A stretch of DNA of 14,269 nt from Chitinophagaceae bacterium (GCA_003526435.1 DPWF01000350.1:3468-17736); one strand, 5' to 3'. Positions 7,133 to 14,269 are shown, counted from the stretch's first letter. Notes: generated by a model from the sequence alone, not told the origin. Program-made: numbers and translations.

Positions 7133-8569
7133 ATGACAAAAATCACAATTGCAAAAGGGGATGGTATCGGCCCTGAAATTATGGATGCTACATTAGATAT
7201 TATTATGGCAGCCGGTGCCCAGATTGAGATCGATGAAATTGAAGTAGGAGAGAAAGTGTACCTGGCTGGAAACAATGCCGGTATTGCCAAAGAAGCGTGG
7301 GATACTATCAGGAAGAATAAAATTTTCCTGAAAGCCCCGATCACCACTCCACAGGGTGGCGGATATAAAAGTCTGAATGTAACTACCCGTAAGTTTTTAG
7401 GCCTGTATGCCAACGTGCGTCCCTGCATGAGCCTTCACCCATATGTGAAGACCAAACATCCTAAGATGGACATTGTGATCATCCGCGAAAACGAAGAAGA
7501 CCTGTATGCAGGTATCGAACACCAGCAGACCGACGAAGTGGTACAATGTTTAAAACTGATCAGCAGACCCGGCTGTGAGAAAATTGTTCGGTATGCTTTT
7601 GAGTACGCAAAACAGTACGGAAGAAAAAAGGTAACCTGCTTTACAAAAGACAATATTATGAAACAAACAGATGGTTTGTTTCACCAGGTATTCGATGAAA
7701 TCGCAAAGGAATATCCTGAAATTGAAAACGAACACTGGATCATTGATATAGGCGCGGCAAAAGTAGCAGATACGCCGGAAGATTTTGATGTAATCGTGAT
7801 GCCCAACTTATACGGTGATGTATTGTCGGATGTGGCTGCACAGATTACAGGATCAGTAGGACTGGCCGGCTCTGCCAACATTGGTGAATCATGCGCCATG
7901 TTTGAAGCCATTCATGGTTCTGCACCTAAAAGGGCCGGTCTGAATGTAGCCAACCCATCAGGATTATTGCAAGGCGCCATCATGATGCTCAGTCATATCG
8001 GCCAGTCTCCGGTAGCTGAAAAAGTACAGAATGCATGGTTAAAGACAATTGAAGACGGAATTCATACCTACGATATCTATAAAGAAGGCGTAAGTAAACA
8101 ACTTGTGGGAACCAAAGAATTTGCAAAAGCAGTGATTGCCAACCTGGGACAGAAACCTATGCAACTTACGCCGGTTCAGTACAACGAACGGGCAGTGTTA
8201 ACCTTGCCAAAATACATACGCAAAACACCGTCCAAAAAAGAACTGGTAGGTGTAGACCTCTTCGTTCACTGGAATGGTTATAAGGCAGACGAACTGGCCG
8301 CGAAAATTAAACAGGTGGATGTACTGGGTGTGGAATTATCGATGATTACGAACAGGGGTATCAAAGTATGGCCGGAGGGTTTTGAGGTAACCTTCTGTAC
8401 TGACCACTGGCGTTGCCGCTTCAAACCCACCAATGGCGCAGGCGTTACCAAGGAGCAGATTATTGAACTACTGGAAAAAGCAGAGGCCCACGGTATCGAT
8501 ACCATTAAAACGGAAAATCTCTACACATTTAACGGTAAACAAGCTTATTCACTCGGACAAGGACAATAA
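7133..8569 (+). CDS. icd: Isocitrate dehydrogenase, probably NADP-dependent, long form with C-terminal extension
   Basis: TCA-cycle enzyme of the cytoplasm converting isocitrate to 2-oxoglutarate and CO2. Conserved motifs are GDGIGPEI (9-16), TTRKFLGLYANVRP (84-97), the family signature RENEEDLYAG (118-127), KDN (172-174, catalytic Lys), the metal-binding NLYGDVLSD (225-233) and HGSAPKRAG (261-269). Lys-Arg after GSAP, where NAD enzymes usually have an acidic residue, points to NADP. At 478 residues it is longer than the 416-residue E. coli enzyme. The extra part is a C-terminal domain from about 345, with VDLFVHWNG at 374-382 and an ELLEKAEAHGI helix near the end, as in the long Thermus and Rickettsia-type enzymes. 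The ATG at 7133 sits in the 91-bp divergent gap with the LysR gene. Two small genes follow, the first 10 bp behind its stop. Confidence 0.94.
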   Translation: MTKITIAKGDGIGPEIMDATLDIIMAAGAQIEIDEIEVGEKVYLAGNNAGIAKEAWDTIRKNKIFLKAPITTPQGGGYKSLNVTTRKFLGLYANVRPCMSLHPYVKTKHPKMDIVIIRENEEDLYAGIEHQQTDEVVQCLKLISRPGCEKIVRYAFEYAKQYGRKKVTCFTKDNIMKQTDGLFHQVFDEIAKEYPEIENEHWIIDIGAAKVADTPEDFDVIVMPNLYGDVLSDVAAQITGSVGLAGSANIGESCAMFEAIHGSAPKRAGLNVANPSGLLQGAIMMLSHIGQSPVAEKVQNAWLKTIEDGIHTYDIYKEGVSKQLVGTKEFAKAVIANLGQKPMQLTPVQYNERAVLTLPKYIRKTPSKKELVGVDLFVHWNGYKADELAAKIKQVDVLGVELSMITNRGIKVWPEGFEVTFCTDHWRCRFKPTNGAGVTKEQIIELLEKAEAHGIDTIKTENLYTFNGKQAYSLGQGQ

Positions 8570-8579
8570 AATCAATCAT

Positions 8580-8825
8580 ATGATGCAACTACAACTTATT
8601 AAAGGCAGGTTTAACAAGACTGAAGCATTTGATCTTGTTTCAGAGATGGTAAATATTAAGATCAGGTATCATGAAGATAAGATCAGATGGGCTGAGCAGG
8701 AAGAGGATATTAAAATGCGCGAGAACAGGATCAAACAACTGCAGAAAGAACTGCATGAGTTTAAAAACCAGCTACTATCTAATGAACAGGCCGTTAATAT
8801 TGAATCCGGAATTATAATCGCATAA
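8580..8825 (+). CDS. Small protein of unknown function, 81 residues, paralogue of the next gene
   Basis: Not a family I can name. It starts at ATG 8580 (a second ATG follows at once), 10 bp after the isocitrate dehydrogenase stop, so it is probably on the same message. The first half, LIKGRF...EAFDLVSEMVNIKIRYH (residues 6-31), aligns without gaps to residues 9-34 of the neighbouring protein with 10 identities (L, I, G, F, E, A, N, K, I, H). The second half is a highly charged helix, likely coiled coil, from about 32 to 66. The short tail NIESGIII echoes EIESLVSI in the neighbour. There is no signal peptide or membrane segment. The open frame extends upstream inside the dehydrogenase gene, but that part is in a different frame of a real gene and is discarded. 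Confidence 0.78.
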   Translation: MMQLQLIKGRFNKTEAFDLVSEMVNIKIRYHEDKIRWAEQEEDIKMRENRIKQLQKELHEFKNQLLSNEQAVNIESGIIIA

Positions 8826-8834
8826 AAAAAATAT

Positions 8835-9191
8835 ATGAATACAACAGAAAAAGTTACGCTGATTAATGGTGTATTTACGCCTGATGAAGCAAAAGAAGTG
8901 TTACTCACACTACTTAACCATAAGATCAATTTTCATCGCATGCGGAATTTCAGTTCTGAAGAGCGTTTCGGAAAACCAGATCCGGTATCTGCAAAAAGGC
9001 TTCCAGCATTGTATGAAAGCCGTGAACAGGTACTCAGTATACTGAATGATGCAACAACTTCAGGGTATAAACTGGAAATTGAGTCGCTGGTAAGCATCCG
9101 GAAAGGAGAGAAGATAGAAGCACCTGTACAGGAAGAAGTATCTTCTGTGTCCATGCCATCAGCAGACCAGGAAATTGTGCAATTATGGTGA
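8835..9191 (+). CDS. Small protein of unknown function, 118 residues, paralogue of the preceding gene
   Basis: Unrecognised soluble protein. Its N-terminal half has the motif LINGVFTPDEAKEVLLTLLN followed by KINFH (residues 9-34), shared with the 81-residue protein 9 bp upstream. It differs by a middle segment (NFSSEERFGKPDPVSAKRLPALYESREQVLSILNDA in pieces, about 38-73) and ends in a Val/Glu/Ser-rich tail (about 95-118) that looks unstructured. The conserved pattern suggests helix-turn-helix packing rather than an enzyme: no catalytic motif, Cys or His cluster is visible. The ATG at 8835 lies after an A-rich spacer. The gene faces the symporter gene tail to tail with 22 bp between the stops. 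Co-transcription with isocitrate dehydrogenase is likely from the spacing. Confidence 0.8.
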   Translation: MNTTEKVTLINGVFTPDEAKEVLLTLLNHKINFHRMRNFSSEERFGKPDPVSAKRLPALYESREQVLSILNDATTSGYKLEIESLVSIRKGEKIEAPVQEEVSSVSMPSADQEIVQLW

Positions 9192-9213
9192 TGAAATAAC
9201 CTGCCGTAGTTTT

Positions 9214-10662
9214 TTATGTATTGCTTCTCCGTGAGATCAGCAGTAACCCAAGGAAAGTTATCAGACCGTTAATGATGAGTAATTCTAAGCCGATTTCGAA
9301 AGAACCAAACAGTTGTTTTTGAAATTTATCGACGAGAAGACACAATAACGGAGAAGCAATACATATGAACGGCACTAACTTGTCATTCACTGCACGTTTC
9401 AGTAAAATGCCAAAAGTAAATAGTCCCAGTAAAGGTCCATACGTATAAGCTGCCACTTTTAAGATCACCCCAATCATACTGCTGCTGTCGATCCATTTAT
9501 ATACCATCACAAACAAGAGAAAAACGCCTGCAAATACGAGGTGTACACGTTGCCTGATTTTTTTCTTTTGCTGATCGGTCCAGTCATCGCGACGCTGCAA
9601 TCCGATAATATCAATACAGAATGAAGAAGTGAGTGCCGTGATAGCGCCATCTGCACTGGGGAAGAGGGCAGATATCAATGCAATGATGAATATTACCGAC
9701 ACCATACTAGGCATGTGCTGTAATGCAATGGTGGGGAACAGTTTATCGCCTGTGGCTGCAATACCCTGTGCATCGGCATAGAGGTGTAACAAGCCACCGA
9801 GGAAGAGAAACAAACCTATTACAGCCAGCATAATAAAACCAAGCGTTACCACATTCTTCTGAGAGTCTTTTAATGTTTTTACAGAAATATTTTTCTGCAT
9901 CATTTCCTGGTCCATACCTGTCATGGTAATGGTTACAAATGCACCAGCCAGTATTTGTTTCAGAAAGAAGAAGCGGCTTTCCGGCTCGGTAAAGAATATT
10001 TTGGAATAGCCTTTATCGCCCATGGCCGAAAGACTTTGGCCGATACCCATATCTAGCTGACTCAAAATATACACTACACAAATTATCAGACCAATCAGCA
10101 TACAGGAAGTTTGTAAGGTATCGGTCCATACAATTGTTTTTACACCCCCTTCATATGTGTACAGTAAGATCATCAGGAGAATGATGAGTGTGGTAGCCCA
10201 GAAGGGAATGTGAAAACTTTCCAGTATCGCATCCTGCAAAATGCGAACGACAAGATACAGACGTGCTGTGGCACCTAATGTGCGCGATAAGATGAAAAAA
10301 GAAGCACCTGTTTTATAGGAAGCAAAACCCAGACGGGTACTGAGGTAGGTATAAATAGAGGTAAGGTTGAGTTTGTAATACAATGGCAATAGCACAAAAG
10401 CAATCACCATGTATCCAATCAGATAACCCAATGTAATCTGCATGTATGCAAAAGATTCTTTTGCCACGGCACCGGGCACACTTACAAAAGTTACACCGCT
10501 TAACGAAGTGCCGATCATGCCAAAAGCTACCAGCATCCCGTTACTGTTTCTGTTCCCGATAAAGAAGGACTCATTATTACTGTTTCTACCCGTGTACCAG
10601 GCAACAGCCAATAAAATCAGGAAATAAATGATCACAAAAGAGAACAGCAGAAGTGGCGACAT
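9214..10662 (-). CDS. Sodium:solute symporter (SSS family)
   Basis: Inner-membrane transporter that uses the sodium gradient to import a small solute; the substrate cannot be read from the sequence. The 482-residue product has about 13 hydrophobic helices, with the N-terminus outside as expected for the family. SSS motifs are GTSLSGVTFVSVPG (51-64), GGVKTIVWTDTLQT (172-185), GMDQEMMQK (249-257) and SALFPSADGAITALTSSF (331-348), the last carrying the Ser residues expected near the second sodium site. A charged loop DDWTDQQKKKIRQR (359-372) separates the core from the last helices. It is a single-gene unit, convergent with the small gene ending at 9191 and divergent from the LOG gene. Confidence 0.93.
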   Translation of the reverse strand: MSPLLLFSFVIIYFLILLAVAWYTGRNSNNESFFIGNRNSNGMLVAFGMIGTSLSGVTFVSVPGAVAKESFAYMQITLGYLIGYMVIAFVLLPLYYKLNLTSIYTYLSTRLGFASYKTGASFFILSRTLGATARLYLVVRILQDAILESFHIPFWATTLIILLMILLYTYEGGVKTIVWTDTLQTSCMLIGLIICVVYILSQLDMGIGQSLSAMGDKGYSKIFFTEPESRFFFLKQILAGAFVTITMTGMDQEMMQKNISVKTLKDSQKNVVTLGFIMLAVIGLFLFLGGLLHLYADAQGIAATGDKLFPTIALQHMPSMVSVIFIIALISALFPSADGAITALTSSFCIDIIGLQRRDDWTDQQKKKIRQRVHLVFAGVFLLFVMVYKWIDSSSMIGVILKVAAYTYGPLLGLFTFGILLKRAVNDKLVPFICIASPLLCLLVDKFQKQLFGSFEIGLELLIINGLITFLGLLLISRRSNT

Positions 10663-10702
10663 AGCGTTATTTTTTTATAAGCTGAATAACAATCGTTCAG
10701 GG

Positions 10703-10710
10703 TAAAGATA
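10703..10710 (-). promoter_or_regulatory. Possible -7 box TATCTTTA for the symporter gene
   Basis: On the minus strand TATCTTTA differs from TAnnTTTG only at the last base. It lies 40 bp ahead of the symporter ATG, in the 160-bp divergent gap (10663-10822), giving a leader of roughly 35 nt. No -33 TTG at the right distance is seen. The rest of this gap holds no gene; the TTG at 10715 is not a believable start. Confidence 0.3.
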
Positions 10711-10822
10711 GGGGTTGTTTGCGGTTTATTGCGGGAATCAAAACAGGAACTTTACAAATAAAAATACCCTGTTTTGGCTTGTAATAATAAAGCTGCTTAC
10801 ATTGCGGCGTAAACTTACAGGT

Positions 10823-11362
10823 ATGCAGACTAAGCGTATTGCAGTTTTTTGCGGTTCAAAGAATGGGAATAATCCTGTTTTCCAGACCGATGCTACAAGG
10901 TTGGGAAAACTGATGGCAGCAAATGGCATTACCCTGATTTATGGTGGCGGTAATAAAGGTCTGATGGGAGCGATCGCCAATGCCGTAATGGATAACGGAG
11001 GCAAAGCAATTGGTGTGATACCTGAAGTACTGCTTGAATGGGAACACCAGCATGAAGGTATTACAGAATTACATGTAGTAAAAGACATGCATATCCGTAA
11101 AAAGATGATGTATGAACTTTGTGATGCTGCTATTGTATTACCAGGTGGTAACGGAACACTGGATGAGCTGTTTGAAATGCTTACCTGGAACACACTGAAT
11201 ATCCACAACAAAAAAATAATCCTGCTGAATACAGCAGGATATTATCAGCATCTTGTGACACATATTGAACAAATGGCCAAAGAAGGTTTTTTGTACGAAG
11301 AGTGGCACGAACGACTCATTGTATTAAACAGTGCCGATGAAGCTATTGCTTTTTTCGGTTAA
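10823..11362 (+). CDS. LOG-family protein (cytokinin riboside 5'-monophosphate phosphoribohydrolase-like, TIGR00730 type)
   Basis: Rossmann-fold enzyme of the LOG family; plant and bacterial members release the base from nucleoside 5'-monophosphates such as cytokinin ribotides or AMP. I start it at ATG 10823, giving 179 residues that begin MQTKRIAVFCGS, the normal family start. A longer frame from a TTG at 10715 adds a non-homologous head and is rejected. Motifs are FCGSKNGN (9-16), YGGGNKGLMGAIA (40-52), the conserved RK pair (92-93) and the signature LPGGNGTLDELFE (106-118) with the catalytic Glu region. In bacteria the physiological substrate is often unclear, so cytokinin production should not be assumed. 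The last 20 bp overlap the 3' end of the convergent outer-membrane gene. A possible promoter is TTTG, 21 bp, then TACATTG, ending about 20 bp before the ATG. Confidence 0.92.
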   Translation: MQTKRIAVFCGSKNGNNPVFQTDATRLGKLMAANGITLIYGGGNKGLMGAIANAVMDNGGKAIGVIPEVLLEWEHQHEGITELHVVKDMHIRKKMMYELCDAAIVLPGGNGTLDELFEMLTWNTLNIHNKKIILLNTAGYYQHLVTHIEQMAKEGFLYEEWHERLIVLNSADEAIAFFG

Positions 11363-11939
11363 GATACAGACCAAAACCTGCCCTGAATACGGGTAACGGA
11401 TCATTAAACTGGTCGCGGTAAGGTGAGTTGATATTTTGTAATACATCAATCATCAACGTCACATAAGAATATTGGCTGCCAACAACCCTGTTACCATAAC
11501 CAATACCTACCAGCAGGCTTTCTGCATTATAATTATACTTGGCAGTTTGTCCGGTAATGACATTCTTTTGAGAAGAATTGATCCAGTTGTATTCCGGTTG
11601 TACCTGCAGGTGTAAAAAATTCACGGGCCATATGCGAAGGAAAGTACCTGCACCATAATTGAAATTACGGAAACGGGTATTGCTGAAATCAGTTGCATTC
11701 TGCGAGAAATAATTGATGTTTAATGACACACCTGCATCCAGCCATTTATTGAGACTGTAACCCAGTTCCGGATTCACGCCCACATTAAAAAAACGATTAC
11801 CCAATGAGAGGTTCAGACTTGAACCAAAGAACATATTTTCTCTTTTGAAACCTTTTGGTTGTTCATCGCTTTCAATCTGCTGTGCAAAAACACTGCTACA
11901 AAGCAACAAGAGAAAGATAAACAATACACTGTTTTTCAT
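11343..11939 (-). CDS. Outer-membrane beta-barrel-like protein, 198 residues
   Basis: Probable small outer-membrane protein. A signal peptide covers residues 1-19 (MKNSVLFIFLLLLCSSVFA). The mature part alternates polar and hydrophobic/aromatic residues in short strands separated by turns: NLSLGNRFFNVGVNPELGY, FNYGAGTFLRIWPVNFLHLQ, then LLVGIGYGNRVVG and a final strand FRAGFGLYLNRK. This matches porin-like beta-barrel proteins common in Bacteroidota, but the family has no assigned function. Length suits an eight-stranded barrel. The gene follows the GlcD-type oxidase by 29 bp, yet a -7 box in that gap suggests its own promoter. It overlaps the LOG gene tail to tail by 20 bp. Confidence 0.8.
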   Translation of the reverse strand: MKNSVLFIFLLLLCSSVFAQQIESDEQPKGFKRENMFFGSSLNLSLGNRFFNVGVNPELGYSLNKWLDAGVSLNINYFSQNATDFSNTRFRNFNYGAGTFLRIWPVNFLHLQVQPEYNWINSSQKNVITGQTAKYNYNAESLLVGIGYGNRVVGSQYSYVTLMIDVLQNINSPYRDQFNDPLPVFRAGFGLYLNRKKQ

Positions 11940-11956
11940 GGTCGTTGGTATTTATG

Positions 11957-11964
11957 CAAATGTA
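11957..11964 (-). promoter_or_regulatory. -7 box TACATTTG for the outer-membrane protein gene
   Basis: On the minus strand TACATTTG fits the TAnnTTTG consensus and lies in the 29-bp gap behind the GlcD-type gene, 17 bp ahead of the ATG at 11939. A TTTG lies 15 bp further upstream, closer than the usual 19-21 bp. It may give the gene a promoter of its own in addition to read-through. Confidence 0.4.
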
Positions 11965-11968
11965 CGTC

Positions 11969-13390
11969 TCAGTTCAGGTCAAAGATTTTACCTGCATTTA
12001 AAATATTGTTAGGATCGAATGCTTTTTTGATTTCGCGCATGATATACAGATTGGCATCTTTAAATACGGTAGCCATGTATGGCTTCTGTATCAATCCAAT
12101 ACCGTGTTCTCCGCTAATGGTGCCTCCCAGACTTTTTACAAGCTCAAATAGGGCACGTAATGCCTGGGTCATTTCAGCATTGCCATGACTGTTTTTAATG
12201 GTAGGGTGGTTAATACGGATGTGCAGATTACCATCTCCGGCATGTCCGTAACAAACAGCATGAAAGCCATATTGTTTGCCCAGTTCTTTTACACCCTTAA
12301 TCAATGCCGGTAATTCGGCACGAGGTACAACGGTATCTTCTTCAATAGTATAACCACTTGTTTTTACTGCTTCGGCCACACGTCGACGACATTTCCAGAG
12401 TTCTGCTTTTTGTTGTGCATCATCGGCAAAGAATACTTCGCCTGCATCAAATTGTGTAAGTAATGTTGCAATGGCCTCCATTTCATTCATCAGCACATCC
12501 ATATTGTTGCCATCAACTTCAATAATCAGGTGTGCGGCAATAGAATCATCAACGGGTACTGCCGTACTGTCTACCATTTTACTCACAATCTTCAATGCAT
12601 CAATTTCTACCAGTTCCAATGCACTGGGTACAAAACCAGCCCTGAAGATGGCGCTAACGGCTTCGCTTGCTTTTTCCAGCGATGCGAAAGGCACGAGCAT
12701 CAGCAAATCATATTTCGGAAAGGGAATAAGTTTGAGTACAATCTTTGTAACAATGCCCAGTGTGCCTTCACTTCCTACGAGCAATTGCGTGAGGTTATAA
12801 CCGGTTGAATTTTTTAACACGTTGGCACCTGTCCAGATGATTTCACCATTGGGCAATACCACTTCCAGGTTCAGTACATAATCTTTTACGACGCCATATT
12901 TTACTGCTTTCGGACCACCGCTGTTCTCGGCAATATTTCCACCAATAAAACAACTGCCACGGCTGCTGGGGTCGGGTGGGTAGAAAAGCCCTTTTTCCTT
13001 TACGGCATTTTGTAATACTTCTGTAATAACACCGGGTTCTGTGATTACCTGCAGGTTTCTTTCGTCAATCGAAAGAATACTGTTCATTCTTTCAGTAGAT
13101 AGTAATACCCCACCAAGGTGTGGTAATGCCCCACCGCTTAAACCAGTACCGGCACCACGTGGTGTAACCGGAATCAGGTCTTTGTTGCAGATTTTCATGA
13201 TGGCAGCAATTTCTTCTGCAGTACGGGGTTTTAACACCACTTCTGGCAGATATAACAGGTGCTCTGTTTCATCGTGTCCATAATGATTCAGGTTTTCTTC
13301 GTCTGCCAATACAAAAGCATCACCCAATATGGATTTGAATTGCTGGATATGTTCGCTGGTGAGGGTGCCCTTAACTGCCGTAGCCGCCAT
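11969..13390 (-). CDS. FAD-linked 2-hydroxyacid oxidase, GlcD type (glycolate oxidase / D-lactate dehydrogenase-like)
   Basis: Flavoenzyme oxidising a 2-hydroxyacid such as glycolate or D-lactate to the keto acid. The 473-residue product has the complete two-domain layout. The FAD-binding PCMH domain (about 45-225) contains PRGAGTGLSGGALP (77-90), PPDPSS (138-143), GGNIAENSGGPKAVKYG (150-166) and NSTGYNLTQLLVGSEGTLG (194-212). The FAD-oxidase C-terminal domain has GHAGDGNLHIRI (382-393) and SGEHGIG (426-432), whose His residues are expected in the active site. Length and motifs fit GlcD well. No GlcE or GlcF partner lies within the window, so a stand-alone D-lactate dehydrogenase-type enzyme is equally possible. 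No signal peptide is present. The ATG at 13390 faces a 261-bp divergent gap shared with PEP carboxykinase. Confidence 0.92.
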   Translation of the reverse strand: MAATAVKGTLTSEHIQQFKSILGDAFVLADEENLNHYGHDETEHLLYLPEVVLKPRTAEEIAAIMKICNKDLIPVTPRGAGTGLSGGALPHLGGVLLSTERMNSILSIDERNLQVITEPGVITEVLQNAVKEKGLFYPPDPSSRGSCFIGGNIAENSGGPKAVKYGVVKDYVLNLEVVLPNGEIIWTGANVLKNSTGYNLTQLLVGSEGTLGIVTKIVLKLIPFPKYDLLMLVPFASLEKASEAVSAIFRAGFVPSALELVEIDALKIVSKMVDSTAVPVDDSIAAHLIIEVDGNNMDVLMNEMEAIATLLTQFDAGEVFFADDAQQKAELWKCRRRVAEAVKTSGYTIEEDTVVPRAELPALIKGVKELGKQYGFHAVCYGHAGDGNLHIRINHPTIKNSHGNAEMTQALRALFELVKSLGGTISGEHGIGLIQKPYMATVFKDANLYIMREIKKAFDPNNILNAGKIFDLN

Positions 13391-13450
13391 GTTTTAGATA
13401 ATTTTGGTAAAAATACTTGTTGAAGGGGAGATGTTTGCAGGATTTTGCGC

Positions 13451-13493
13451 TTTTACGACTAATTTTTTATAAAAACTTCAATTTTTATGACTA
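13451..13493. repeat. Direct repeat TTTTAYGACTA, 32 bp apart, around a perfect 12-bp palindrome
   Basis: TTTTACGACTA (13451-13461) recurs as TTTTATGACTA (13483-13493), matching at 10 of 11 bases and offset by 32 bp, close to three DNA helical turns. Between them lies the self-complementary TTTTTATAAAAA (13464-13475). The set lies in the divergent GlcD / pckA gap, where a regulator site would be expected. AT-richness weakens the palindrome. Confidence 0.4.
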
Positions 13494-13617
13494 GATATTA
13501 GGTAAACTCTCATAACCAGTAAAATTCCTTGAATATCTTAAAAGATTCTCCGCAAACGATTGATAAACGCCAACGTGTAGATACTACATAAAAAAATCAA
13601 CGAAAGGGTTAAACAAT

Positions 13618-13625
13618 TAATTTTG
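13618..13625 (+). promoter_or_regulatory. -7 box TAATTTTG for pckA
   Basis: TAATTTTG fits the Bacteroidota TAnnTTTG consensus and ends 26 bp before the pckA ATG at 13652, implying a leader of about 20 nt. No TTG is found at the matching -33 position. The rest of the 261-bp gap between 13391 and 13651 shows no gene. Confidence 0.5.
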
Positions 13626-13651
13626 CCCAACTAACTAACGATTGTTCGTAT

Positions 13652-14269
13652 ATGACTGAATCTATGACCCAGCTAAATCTTCAGCAGTTGACGGCATTGG
13701 GACTCAAACCAATGCACCATGTTCACTATCAATTAAGTCCGGAAGCATTAACCGAGCAGACCGTATTTCGTGGTCAGGGTGTGTTAAACAATACGGGCGC
13801 TCTCTGTATTGAAACCGGTGAATTTACCGGTCGTTCTCCACAGGACAAATTCATTGTAAAAGATGCTATTACAGCAGCAACCGTTCACTGGAACAATTTC
13901 AACATTGCCATCGAGGAAAAATATTTCTTCCAGTTAAGAGATAAAATGCTCAGTTACCTCAATGGCAAGGAGGATATATGGGTTCGTGATGCGTATGCAT
14001 GTGCCGATCCGGTGTATAGGATGAATATCCGTGTGATCAATGAAAATCCCTGGAGCAATTTATTTGCTTACAATATGTTCCTCCGTCCAACAGAGCAGGA
14101 ACTCGAAAACTTTATTCCTGAGTGGCATATTATCCAGGCTCCGGGATTCAAAGCCGATCCTGCCGTAGATGGAACACGCCAACACAATTTTGCTGTTGTT
14201 TCTTTTACACATAAAACCATTCTGATAGGTGGAACAGGTTATACGGGTGAGATGAAGAAAGGTATTTTC
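13652..14269 (+). CDS. pckA: Phosphoenolpyruvate carboxykinase (ATP), N-terminal part
   Basis: Gluconeogenic enzyme of the cytoplasm converting oxaloacetate and ATP to PEP, CO2 and ADP. The window edge cuts it after 206 codons of an expected 530 or so, and the frame is open throughout. Family motifs visible are TGEFTGRSPQDKF (55-67), where R61 corresponds to the oxaloacetate-binding Arg65 of E. coli, and GGTGYTGEMKKGIF (193-206), where Y197 and K203 correspond to E. coli Tyr207 and the metal ligand Lys213. Between them are VRDAYACADPVYR (111-123) and NMFLRP (141-146), as in ATP-type enzymes. The nucleotide P-loop lies beyond the window. I start at ATG 13652; an in-frame ATG at 13664 is four codons later and possible. 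A TAATTTTG box stands 26 bp upstream. Confidence 0.96.
   Translation, partial: MTESMTQLNLQQLTALGLKPMHHVHYQLSPEALTEQTVFRGQGVLNNTGALCIETGEFTGRSPQDKFIVKDAITAATVHWNNFNIAIEEKYFFQLRDKMLSYLNGKEDIWVRDAYACADPVYRMNIRVINENPWSNLFAYNMFLRPTEQELENFIPEWHIIQAPGFKADPAVDGTRQHNFAVVSFTHKTILIGGTGYTGEMKKGIF

Noticed and set aside
8433..8579. Upstream extension of the 81-residue gene into the isocitrate dehydrogenase coding region
   Set aside because: It would overlap conserved dehydrogenase codons in another frame; the paralogue alignment begins after ATG 8580.
8580..9191. The small gene pair as a toxin-antitoxin module
   Set aside because: The two proteins are paralogues and neither shows a toxin fold, a catalytic motif or a DNA-binding antitoxin domain; co-transcription with icd is also atypical.
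10715..10822. Thirty-six-residue N-terminal extension of the LOG protein from a TTG codon
   Set aside because: LOG proteins begin close to the first beta strand (RIAVFCGS), and the added stretch overlaps the promoter area and has no family similarity.
10823..11362. Claim of cytokinin biosynthesis
   Set aside because: The LOG fold is widespread in bacteria without cytokinin pathways, and no isopentenyltransferase is nearby.

Overview
The window looks like a piece of a Bacteroidota chromosome, most probably the family Chitinophagaceae. Pointers are the moderate G+C, A-rich spacers without strong Shine-Dalgarno sites, several TAnnTTTG-type -7 boxes close to start codons, signal peptides ending in AQ, and protein families typical of that phylum. 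The family-level assignment is an inference from style, not a database match. I see no phage genes, transposases, CRISPR array, tRNA or rRNA. It reads as ordinary chromosomal housekeeping with a few unusual small-scale elements.

Layout. (1) 1-1315: dnaJ (+), preceded by a short tandem duplication and followed by a 115-bp gap filled with nested inverted repeats. (2) 1316-5562 (-): a compact four-gene run, read from 5562 leftward: an O-methyltransferase, a secreted LysM glucosaminidase, hypoxanthine phosphoribosyltransferase (hpt) and a YfbK-like von Willebrand A protein. The first two overlap by 4 bp and the next gap is 6 bp. A -7 box lies only 4 bp from the first start codon. (3) 5563-6083: a spacer with a 7-bp tandem repeat, then a small gene of unknown function (+). 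(4) 6124-9191: a LysR-family regulator (-) divergent from an isocitrate dehydrogenase gene (+). The latter is followed within 10 bp by two small genes that are recognisable paralogues of one another. (5) 9214-10662 (-): a sodium:solute symporter. (6) 10823-11362 (+): a LOG-family phosphoribohydrolase whose 3' end overlaps that of the next gene by 20 bp. (7) 11343-13390 (-): a small outer-membrane beta-barrel-like protein and, upstream of it, a GlcD-type FAD oxidase. (8) 13652-14269 (+): the first 206 codons of ATP-dependent phosphoenolpyruvate carboxykinase, cut by the window edge.

Functionally the right half leans to central carbon metabolism: isocitrate dehydrogenase, GlcD-type 2-hydroxyacid oxidation, PEP carboxykinase and a transporter. 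The left half combines protein folding, purine salvage and envelope functions. The least explained item is the pair of small paralogous genes downstream of isocitrate dehydrogenase. It is the best candidate for something undescribed, though nothing here demonstrates a novel system.
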